From an uncultured Gemmatimonadota bacterium (lineage in GTDB: Bacteria; Gemmatimonadota; Gemmatimonadetes; Gemmatimonadales; GWC2-71-9), in assembly GCA_946479805.1 (NCBI GenBank), contig CAMLHP010000063.1, forward strand, positions 1-11,027: 11,027 nucleotides of DNA. Reading direction: 5' to 3'. The notes beneath the pieces are model-generated. The model was given only the letters and a program-made list of their open reading frames with translations. It searched no databases and had not been told where the DNA came from. Positions within the stretch are counted from its first letter, which is position 1. Every line of letters starts with the position of its first letter. The position numbers and the translations under genes are program-made. Below are positions 1-5,624 of this stretch, in pieces.

Positions 1-617
1 GCCTCGACCTTGCCCACCAGGTCGGCGCCCACATCGGCCGCCTTGGTGTAGATGCCGCCGCCCACCCGCGCGAAGAGTGCGATGGAGGATGCACCCATGG
101 CGAAGCCGCTGATGATCTCGCTGTAGCGCTTGAAGGCCTCGGCCGTGATGGAGCCGGGATTGGCCCAGTCGAGGATGTAAGAGGTGACAAGTCCTATGCC
201 CAGCAGGCCCAGCGAGGCAACCGCGAGGCCCATTACGGCGCCGCCACTGAAGGCGATGCCCAGCGCGCGCGCCTGGCCGCTCGAGCGGGCGGCCTCGGAG
301 GTGCGGACGTTGGCCTTGGTGGCCGCCTTCATTCCGAAGAGGCCGGCTGCGATCGAGCAGCTCCCGCCGAGGATGTACGCAATTGCGGTTTGCGCACCGA
401 CGGCCCACGCCAGCAGCAGCGCGACGATGAGGAGGAACGGCACCAGCACCATGTACTCGCGCCTGAGGAAGGCCATGGCTCCGGTTTCAATCAGCCCCGC
501 GAGGTCCTGCATCGCGGCGGTGCCGGCCGAGTGGCGCTTGAGCGAGAGATAGATGGCCAGCGCCATCACGAGGCCCGCGGCGCCGGCAGCGGCGGCATAG
601 GTGGCAAGAGCGGTCAC
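1..617 (-). CDS. hppA: Membrane-bound ion-translocating pyrophosphatase, N-terminal 205 residues (runs off left edge)
   Basis: Integral membrane pyrophosphatase that couples hydrolysis of PPi in the cytoplasm to pumping of H+ or Na+ across the membrane. Only the N-terminal part of a protein usually near 700 residues is present. The visible part holds about five hydrophobic helices (near residues 1-25, 55-78, 80-96, 120-148 and 168-185). At its end comes the family's pyrophosphate-binding signature, read as GGGIYTKAADVGADLVGK, just before the window edge. The start is a GTG at 615-617 preceded by GGAGGAG four bases upstream; the overlapping ATG there is out of frame and stops after four codons. 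It lies 10 bp after the pth stop, so it probably belongs to the prs-rplY-pth transcription unit. PPi removal fits beside PRPP-forming prs and translation genes. Ion specificity and K+ dependence cannot be read because the deciding residues lie beyond the edge. Confidence 0.95.
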   Translation of the reverse strand, partial: MTALATYAAAAGAAGLVMALAIYLSLKRHSAGTAAMQDLAGLIETGAMAFLRREYMVLVPFLLIVALLLAWAVGAQTAIAYILGGSCSIAAGLFGMKAATKANVRTSEAARSSGQARALGIAFSGGAVMGLAVASLGLLGIGLVTSYILDWANPGSITAEAFKRYSEIISGFAMGASSIALFARVGGGIYTKAADVGADLVGKVE

Positions 618-627
618 GACTCCTCCA

Positions 628-1194
628 TCATCGGTTGTGGCGGCTCATGGCCGCTTCAATGCCCTCCGCCGCCCAGCACTCGACGGCATCAGACATGGGA
701 TCGAGCAATCCAGCAAGCGTGTCGTTCTCGTCGCTGGTGAACTCGTCTAGCACGAAATCGGCGAGATCACCCAGCTCTTCAGGGGCGGGACCCACCCCGA
801 TCCGGAGCCGGGCGTAGTCCTGCCGCCTGAGCGCGGCCTCGATGCTCTTGAGTCCGTTGTGGCCCCCGGCGGATCCGGCGCCGCGAAGGCGGAACCGGCC
901 CAGCGGAAGTGCCACGTCGTCCACCAGCACCAGCAGGTCCTGGCTGGGGTCGAAACCGGCGTCTGCCATGAGCGGCGCCAGCGCGGCGCCGCTGCGGTTC
1001 ATGTAGGTCTGGGGCTTGATCAGGCGGGCACTGCGGCCGGATATGCTGGCACGGGTCTCCCTGGCGCGAGAACCACGCGTGAAGGGTCCCGCCCGCCAGC
1101 GCACCGCGAGGTGGTCCACCAGCATGAACCCGGCGTTGTGCCGGGTGCCGCTGTACTCCGGGCCGGGGTTGCCCAGACCGACGATGGCAAGCAG
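628..1194 (-). CDS. pth: Peptidyl-tRNA hydrolase (probable CTG start)
   Basis: Releases tRNA from prematurely dropped peptidyl-tRNA by cleaving the ester bond; soluble and cytoplasmic. With the start placed at the CTG of 1192-1194 the protein has 188 residues, the usual Pth length. The N-terminus reads IVGLGNPG and TRHNAGF, with catalytic His at 19 and binding Asn at 9. Further on come KPQTYMNRSG (Asn66), the VDDVALPLG segment with the conserved Asp near 92, and GGHNGLKS (Asn113), so the active site is complete. The first ATG (1123-1125) would remove the first 23 residues including the catalytic His, so it cannot be the real start. No ATG, GTG or TTG exists in frame between it and the rplY stop. 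The CTG has AGAGG eight bases upstream. The frame is the same as rplY, separated only by the TGA at 1198-1200 and one GCG codon. An ATC start at 1183-1185 is the less likely alternative. Confidence 0.93.
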   Translation of the reverse strand: MLAIVGLGNPGPEYSGTRHNAGFMLVDHLAVRWRAGPFTRGSRARETRASISGRSARLIKPQTYMNRSGAALAPLMADAGFDPSQDLLVLVDDVALPLGRFRLRGAGSAGGHNGLKSIEAALRRQDYARLRIGVGPAPEELGDLADFVLDEFTSDENDTLAGLLDPMSDAVECWAAEGIEAAMSRHNR

Positions 1195-1197
1195 CGC

Positions 1198-1860
1198 TCA
1201 GCCCTCTTCTTCGGTTTCCTCTTCATCCGCCTTGGCCTTGCGGATGAGTTCCGGCTCGTCCGACGCGGCCTCCTCGACGACGGGCACGGCAGCTTCCTCG
1301 GCCCTGGGCGCGACAACCGTCGCCACAGTCAGCTCGCCGTCTTGCAGGATCTCGGCACCCGGAATGGTGATGTCCCGGACGTGAATGGCCTCGCCAATAC
1401 CGAGCGACGTAACGTCCACCTCGATGTGCTCGGGCAGGTCCCGCGGCAGGCACTCGATCTCGAGTTCGCGCAATACGTGGTCCAGCACGCCACCGAAGTT
1501 GCGGACACCATCGGCGATGCCGACAATGTGAACCGGTACGCTTACGGTGATGGTCTCGTCAGCGTGGATCTCGTACAGGTCGAGATGGACGATCTCCTGC
1601 TGCCGGACCGGGTTGCGCTGGACCTCGCGGATCAGCGCCTGGACCGGCGCGGCGGAGCCGACGGTCACCTCGAGCACCGAGGCGGCGGTGGCGGTCTGGA
1701 GCAGCTTGCCCAGCGCCGCGGCGTCGAGCACCAGCGACTCGGGATTCCGGCCATGGCCGTAGATCACTGCCGGGACCTTGCCCTGCTGACGGAGGGAGCG
1801 CGCCGCACCCTTGCCGGTGGTGGAGCGGCTCTCGGCCGCGAGCTTCAGTTGACTGGCCAT
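1198..1860 (-). CDS. rplY: 50S ribosomal protein L25, long TL5/CTC form
   Basis: Binds 5S rRNA in the large ribosomal subunit; long forms are called TL5 or general stress protein Ctc. The protein has 220 residues. The N-terminal L25 barrel covers about residues 5-92 and includes GKGAARSLRQQGKVPAVIYG and the VQRNPVRQQEIVHLDLYEI stretch. A second TL5-type beta domain covers about 98-185 and includes the conserved PRDLPEHIEVDV and AEILQDGE segments. It ends in a very acidic low-complexity tail (about residues 188-220) rich in Glu, as in many long L25 proteins. The ATG at 1858-1860 is preceded by AGAGG at a workable distance. It follows prs by 44 bp and precedes pth, an order known from many bacteria (prs-ctc-pth in Bacillus). 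Confidence 0.96.
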   Translation of the reverse strand: MASQLKLAAESRSTTGKGAARSLRQQGKVPAVIYGHGRNPESLVLDAAALGKLLQTATAASVLEVTVGSAAPVQALIREVQRNPVRQQEIVHLDLYEIHADETITVSVPVHIVGIADGVRNFGGVLDHVLRELEIECLPRDLPEHIEVDVTSLGIGEAIHVRDITIPGAEILQDGELTVATVVAPRAEEAAVPVVEEAASDEPELIRKAKADEEETEEEG

Positions 1861-1904
1861 CTTATCGATCCTCTACGTGTGGGAGGCTGGGCGCCTCGCG
1901 CGCC

Positions 1905-2858
1905 TCAGTCGAACAGCGAACTGACCGACTGGTCGCTATGAGTGTATCCGATCGCCTTGGAGAGAAGCGGACCCACCGAGAGCACCCGCAGCTGCTCGAA
2001 GCGGCGCTCCTCCGGGATGGCGATCGTGTTGGTAACGGCAACTTCCTTCACCGGCGAGCTGGCGAGCCGCTCGACCGCCGGGCCCGAGAGCAGGGCATGG
2101 GTGGCGCAGCAGTACACGTCCTCCGCGCCCAGCCGCTTCAGCGCCCGCACCGCCTCGGACATGGTCCCGGCGGTGTCGATCATGTCGTCGGGGATGATGC
2201 AGTCGCGCCCCCCGACCTCGCCCACGACATTCAGCACTTCGGCAACGTTGGCCGACGGCCGCCGCTTGTCGATGATCGCCAGCGACGCATTGAGCCGCTT
2301 GGCGAAGCCGCGGGCCATCTTGGCCGAGCCCACGTCCGGGGCAACGATCACCAGGTCGCGCAGCGACTTCTGCCGGTAGTGGTTGACCAGCACCGGGGCC
2401 GCGTACAAGTGATCCACCGGCAGGTCGAAGAAGCCCTGCAGCTGGTGCTGGTGGAAATCGATGGCCAGCACCCGGTCCGCTCCGGCCATCGAGACCATGT
2501 TGGCCATCAGCTTGGCGCTGATGGCGACCCGCGGCTGGTCCTTCCGGTCCTGGCGGGCATACCCGAAGTAGGGAATGACCGCCGTGACCCGGGCCGCACT
2601 GGCGCGCCGCGCCGCATCCATCAGCAGCAGCAGCTCCATCATGTTCTCGGCCGGCGGGTTGGTGGGCTGGATGATGTAGACATCACGGCCCCGCACGTTC
2701 TCATCGATCTTGACAAAGATCTCGCCGTCCGCAAAGCGACGAATGGTCACGGCACAGAGGGGCTGCCCGAGGGACTGGGCAACTTCCTCCGCGAGCGGAC
2801 GGTTGGCCGTTCCACTCATCAGGAGCATCTGGCTGCGTGCCATCGAGAGATCGCTCAC
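1905..2858 (-). CDS. prs: Ribose-phosphate pyrophosphokinase (PRPP synthetase), class I
   Basis: Makes 5-phosphoribosyl-1-pyrophosphate from ribose 5-phosphate and ATP, the entry to purine, pyrimidine, NAD, His and Trp synthesis. The length of 317 residues is normal for the class I enzyme. Visible motifs are RRFADGEIFVKIDENVRG near the N-terminus, the flexible-loop YARQDRK, the FHQHQLQGFFDLPVDHLYA segment of the catalytic region, APDVGSAKMA, and the PRPP-binding loop DDMIDTAGTM. The start is given as GTG at 2856-2858; an ATG five codons later (2841-2843) is also possible. Neither has a strong Shine-Dalgarno sequence. A five-codon ATG reading frame begins 14 bases upstream and ends in a TGA overlapping this GTG (see findings). 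It is the first gene of the likely prs-rplY-pth-hppA operon. Confidence 0.97.
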   Translation of the reverse strand: MSDLSMARSQMLLMSGTANRPLAEEVAQSLGQPLCAVTIRRFADGEIFVKIDENVRGRDVYIIQPTNPPAENMMELLLLMDAARRASAARVTAVIPYFGYARQDRKDQPRVAISAKLMANMVSMAGADRVLAIDFHQHQLQGFFDLPVDHLYAAPVLVNHYRQKSLRDLVIVAPDVGSAKMARGFAKRLNASLAIIDKRRPSANVAEVLNVVGEVGGRDCIIPDDMIDTAGTMSEAVRALKRLGAEDVYCCATHALLSGPAVERLASSPVKEVAVTNTIAIPEERRFEQLRVLSVGPLLSKAIGYTHSDQSVSSLFD

Positions 2859-2872
2859 GAAAGGTCACTCAT

Positions 2873-3139
2873 GATATAGCCGCGCAAAATAACCACCCGG
2901 GGCGCCATCGGTCAACGTGGTGCGATTGCGCGAGTTAGCTTGCGGACAACTGGCAACTGGCCAGAACCTGACGTCGCATTGTGTCACGTATCACGGCGGG
3001 TTATCCCTCAAGCTGCGTACTTTTCTTGCAGGCCAGGCATTGTGATCGAAGCCGCAAGGTTTCACCGCGCACCGCGCTGGCCAACGATAAACGATTCAAG
3101 GTCAATACCTTACACGCGCGCACAAGGAGCTCGCTCTCT
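2873..3139. other. Divergent intergenic region between prs and the plus-strand lipoprotein gene
   Basis: This stretch of about 265 bp is less GC-rich than its surroundings and holds no convincing gene. On the minus strand it carries the candidate prs promoter. For the plus strand I found no clear -35/-10 pair. Possible regulatory structure near the lipoprotein gene is a spaced direct repeat AACGAT at 3083-3088 and 3090-3095, and a small inverted repeat AAGGT (3098-3102) with ACCTT (3107-3111) around a CAAT loop. A reading frame continues upstream of the lipoprotein start to 2981, but it lacks a signal peptide and has no ribosome site, so I do not treat it as coding. Confidence 0.4.
2886..2915 (-). 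promoter_or_regulatory. Candidate sigma-70-type promoter for prs operon
   Basis: On the minus strand TTGACC (2910-2915) is followed after 18 bases by TATTTT (2886-2891), a good -35 and a fair -10 box. Transcription would start roughly at 2875-2880, giving a very short leader before the prs start at 2858. The call is by eye only; an alternative -10 TATATC lies at 2873-2878 but has no matching -35. Confidence 0.45.
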
Positions 3140-3595
3140 ATGTCGACACGTATGCTGGGCGTCGGTTTTCTGGTCGTTTTCGCGGCTGCGCTGGCTGGTT
3201 GCGGGACAGAGCCGGGCACCGAAGTCGAGACCCCGCTTGAATGTGGCGGCGAGCCTTGCGATCTCCCGCTGGAAGAGGGCGACGCCATCCGGATCACGCT
3301 GACCAGCACCAGCTGCGATGCGGTAGACAACGCGGTACGCATCACGTCGCCCGTGGCAGTAACGCTCACCCCCAATGCGTGCTATGCCACCGTGGGCACG
3401 GTCTGGAACTACCCGGGACCGTTCACCAATCCCGCTGCCATCGACTTCACCATCGACTCGCGCATCATTGATGGCGACCCGGCGCTGCGCGCCACCGGTA
3501 CCTACCCGACCTGGACCATCAGCTTCGAGGACGGGGCGGACTCTGACTTCAACGACATCGTCCTGACGGTCGAGGCGATCCCGCCGGCCCAGTAA
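3140..3595 (+). CDS. Small lipoprotein with acidic DUF4114-like C-terminus
   Basis: Function unknown. The 151-residue product begins with a lipoprotein signal: short basic start, hydrophobic run, then lipobox LAGC with the lipidated Cys at 21, so it is expected to be membrane-anchored outside the cytoplasm. Four further cysteines (35, 40, 59 and 81) could form two disulfides. The body is predicted beta-rich. It ends with FEDGADSDFNDIVLTVE (129-145), resembling the Asp-rich, possibly calcium-binding end of DUF4114-type extracellular domains. The ATG at 3140 has AAGGAG ten bases upstream, which decides this start over the longer frame from 2981. It stands alone on the plus strand between prs and tRNA-Gln, both on minus, and is followed by a strong hairpin. 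The family assignment rests on one short motif and is tentative. Confidence 0.8.
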   Translation: MSTRMLGVGFLVVFAAALAGCGTEPGTEVETPLECGGEPCDLPLEEGDAIRITLTSTSCDAVDNAVRITSPVAVTLTPNACYATVGTVWNYPGPFTNPAAIDFTIDSRIIDGDPALRATGTYPTWTISFEDGADSDFNDIVLTVEAIPPAQ

Positions 3596-3613
3596 GCGCC
3601 AGCCACGAACGAA

Positions 3614-3643
3614 GAACGGGCCGCCCAGCGGGGCGGCCCGTTC
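3614..3643. terminator. Strong hairpin, likely bidirectional terminator
   Basis: Perfect 12-bp arms GAACGGGCCGCC and GGCGGCCCGTTC enclose the loop CAGCGG, whose outer C and G can add a 13th pair. It lies 18 bp after the lipoprotein stop on the plus strand. On the minus strand it lies 4 bp beyond the 3' end of tRNA-Gln, so it can end both converging transcripts. The tails are only partly T-rich (TTCTTCGTT on the minus strand, TTCTGCATT on plus), so termination strength is uncertain. Confidence 0.75.
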
Positions 3644-3647
3644 TGCA

Positions 3648-3718
3648 TTGGCCCTGGTGGATTCGAACCACCATTCTCGGATCCAAAGTCCGATGTCCTG
3701 CCGTTGGACGAAGGGCCA
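3648..3718 (-). tRNA. tRNA-Gln (anticodon UUG)
   Basis: The 71-nt cloverleaf is complete by hand folding. Acceptor stem TGGCCCT pairs with AGGGCCA and has discriminator A at 3648. The D stem is GTCC/GGAC with loop AACGGCA. The anticodon stem TCGGA/TCCGA holds the loop CTTTGGA, giving anticodon TTG. The variable loop is four bases (GAAT), and the T stem GGTGG/CCACC holds the loop TTCGAAT. The U1-A72 pair is typical of bacterial tRNA-Gln. The 3' CCA is not encoded. It starts 17 bp after the ispE stop on the same strand, so it is probably processed from the ispE transcript. Confidence 0.96.
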
Positions 3719-3735
3719 ATACTGAAATCTAACCG

Positions 3736-4608
3736 TCAGGTACCGGCGGTCCCCACCAGCACCGGGCTGCAGGTTCCGTGCTTCCTGCCCAGCATCATCA
3801 CAGCATCATCACGCTCGCCCACGGTGCGGTACAGCGCCACAAGCGACGAGCCTGTGCCCGAGAGGCGGCAGAGCATTGGGCGTGTGCCGGCCAGGGCCTC
3901 GAAGGCCTGGCGCAGGTCGGGCCGTTTCCCGAACACGGACGACTCGAAGTCATTGCCAGACATTCGTGCGAGGTCCCCCCACGAGGAGAGGGCCTGCAGG
4001 TCCAGGGCCAGGGCGCCCCGGCGGGGAGCGTGCTGGCGGTCGGCAGCTAGCAGGCTGTAAGCCTCGGCCGTGGATACCGGGACCGGCGGGTGAAGCAGCA
4101 ATCCGGGAGCGGGAGGAATCGGGGGAAGCCGGAGCAGCCGGTCGCCCCGGCCCCATGCCAGCGCCAGCGGTGCCCCGGAAAGGAAGAAGGGCACGTCCGA
4201 TCCCAGCCGCGCGGCGAGCTGAAGCAGTTCATGCTGGGGTATTGCGTTGCCTGCGAGCTGGTTGGAGGCCAGCAGCGCAGCGGCGGCATCGCTGGAGCCG
4301 CCGCCCAGGCCAGCGCCGGCAGGAACAGCCTTGGTCAGTTCCAGATTGACGCCGAATCGGTGGCCCGTCGCCTCCAGCACCAGAGCGGCGGCGCGGACCG
4401 CAAGGTTGTCTTCAGCGGGCCCTGCATCAGCGCCCCTTACCTCTATCGACACGCCTCCCTGGTCCCGGCGACTTGCCACCAGCGTGTCGTGCAGGGTGGT
4501 GAGGGCGAAGATCGTTTCCAGCTGGTGGAATCCGGTCTCCTCCCTCGCCAGCACCCGGAGCAGCAGGTTGACCTTGCAGGGCGCCTTCAGTTCCACCCGG
4601 ACTGTCAT
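3736..4608 (-). CDS. ispE: 4-diphosphocytidyl-2-C-methyl-D-erythritol kinase
   Basis: GHMP-family kinase of the MEP isoprenoid pathway; phosphorylates the 2-hydroxyl of CDP-methylerythritol using ATP, in the cytoplasm. The 290-residue length is usual. Motifs in order are APCKVNLLL (Lys12), TGFHQLET (25-32, matching the usual GYHEL), the glycine-rich ATP loop PAGAGLGGGSSDAAAA (96-111), GSDVPFFL with the catalytic Asp138, and the C-terminal CRLSGTGSSLVALY. The chosen ATG at 4606-4608 overlaps the stop of the upstream membrane-protein gene as ATGA, indicating translational coupling; the longer frame upstream lies inside that gene. tRNA-Gln follows after 17 bp. The ispE to tRNA-Gln to prs neighbourhood is a familiar bacterial gene order. 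Confidence 0.95.
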   Translation of the reverse strand: MTVRVELKAPCKVNLLLRVLAREETGFHQLETIFALTTLHDTLVASRRDQGGVSIEVRGADAGPAEDNLAVRAAALVLEATGHRFGVNLELTKAVPAGAGLGGGSSDAAAALLASNQLAGNAIPQHELLQLAARLGSDVPFFLSGAPLALAWGRGDRLLRLPPIPPAPGLLLHPPVPVSTAEAYSLLAADRQHAPRRGALALDLQALSSWGDLARMSGNDFESSVFGKRPDLRQAFEALAGTRPMLCRLSGTGSSLVALYRTVGERDDAVMMLGRKHGTCSPVLVGTAGT

Positions 4609-5624
4609 GCTGGCGGAGCCTCGCTGAGCTCGCTCAGGTGGAGAGAGGTTCTCAGCAGCGACCACGCGCCCAGCGCGACTATGGGCAGGAAGGTGGTGAC
4701 ATGGTACGTCACCGCGTATGCAATGGCGCGATCGCCATCAATTGCGAAGACCAGCAGCACCGCCTTGATCGCCGCCTCGAACACGCCGACATACCCCGGC
4801 GTGGACGGCACCGCGATGCCGAATACCACGACACCCTGCAGCAGCAGCGCCCCACCGTAGTTCACCTGGATGCCGAACGCCGAGAACATGATCCAGAAGG
4901 CGGCGGCGTTGAGCAGCCACATCGCCAGTGACCACACCACCACCTGAAAGGCCCGGCTGGGTGAACTCAGGACCCCCAGTCCGTGGCGAACTCCTTCCAC
5001 GATGCCGACCAGGCGGTCGGCCAGCGATTCTGACGGCACCAGCCGCCGCACCATCCGTTCCGCGAGGAGCGGAAATCCCACCAGGAGCAGCCCGCCCACC
5101 AGCGCTGCCGCCATGACCAGGCCGGAGACGGTCGCGATCCGGGTCACAGCGACGCCGGCGATTTCAACTCCCGAGGGAAGGCCCGCCGTCATGAGGCCCA
5201 CCACCAGCAGCGCCACGACCGTGAGTCCATCGAACACCCGCTCCACCGCGACAGACGAAAGCGCGGCGGTGAAGCGGGCGCCGGCAAGGCGGGTGACCGC
5301 GTAGCAGCGCATCAGCTCGCCCATCCGGAAGGGCAGCACGTTGTTGCCCATGAACCCGATGGCCACGGCGTGCCACAGCGGGGCCCTCGGCAAAGCGGTG
5401 CCATCGGACGCGCGGAGCAGCAGGCGCCAGCGCTCCAGCCGGACCAGGAAGGTCGCGGTCGCGAGCACAACGCCGAGAATGATGGGGAAGAGCGAAGCGC
5501 CGGCGAGAGCGGCGGCCACGGCTGACCACTCCACATCACGAAGCGCCCACCACAACAGCAGCCCCGACACCAGCAACCCCAATACGGCGGGCCACCAGCG
5601 CCGGCCCCTCGGCGTGATGCTAAT
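4605..5624 (-). CDS. LPG-synthase-type / UPF0104 polytopic membrane protein
   Basis: Member of the UPF0104 or LPG_synthase_TM family: the flippase-like membrane part found alone in many bacteria and fused to a transferase in MprF. Its exact substrate is unknown; lipid or lipid-linked sugar handling is the family-level expectation. About seven or eight hydrophobic helices are visible. The signature region spans about 90-132 (GFMGNNVLPFRMGELMR, then SVAVERVFDGL), and VPSTPGYVGVFEAA lies at 272-285. An RLERWRLLLR stretch follows the second helix. The start is unresolved: the natural N-terminus, RGRRWW before helix 1, has no ATG, GTG or TTG. I give the ATT at 5622-5624, which overlaps the previous stop as ATTAG and has GGAAG seven bases upstream. 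A TTG at 5580-5582 (325 residues) would cut into helix 1. An ATG about 60 bases further up lies inside the previous gene. Probably co-translated with its upstream gene and ispE. Confidence 0.88.
   Translation of the reverse strand: MSITPRGRRWWPAVLGLLVSGLLLWWALRDVEWSAVAAALAGASLFPIILGVVLATATFLVRLERWRLLLRASDGTALPRAPLWHAVAIGFMGNNVLPFRMGELMRCYAVTRLAGARFTAALSSVAVERVFDGLTVVALLVVGLMTAGLPSGVEIAGVAVTRIATVSGLVMAAALVGGLLLVGFPLLAERMVRRLVPSESLADRLVGIVEGVRHGLGVLSSPSRAFQVVVWSLAMWLLNAAAFWIMFSAFGIQVNYGGALLLQGVVVFGIAVPSTPGYVGVFEAAIKAVLLVFAIDGDRAIAYAVTYHVTTFLPIVALGAWSLLRTSLHLSELSEAPPA

Noticed and set aside
1195..1200. Programmed TGA readthrough or selenocysteine joining rplY and pth
   Set aside because: L25 ends naturally in an acidic tail, no selenocysteine-type stem-loop is evident, and a CTG start explains the junction more simply.
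859..1941. Plus-strand open frame of 360 codons across pth and rplY
   Set aside because: It is antisense to two well-recognised genes, has no known motif, and is of a kind expected from GC-rich codon bias.
1938..2879. Plus-strand open frame of 313 codons opposite prs
   Set aside because: Composition is His/Arg/Gly-rich noise opposite a clear PRPP synthetase with every motif in place.
2981..3139. Upstream extension of the lipoprotein reading frame
   Set aside because: It would bury the lipoprotein signal peptide, has no ribosome site, and lies in a less GC-rich non-coding stretch; AAGGAG favours 3140.
2873..3760. Integrated element using the tRNA-Gln 3' end as attachment site
   Set aside because: No second copy of the tRNA 3' sequence, integrase or other mobile gene is visible on either side of the lipoprotein gene.
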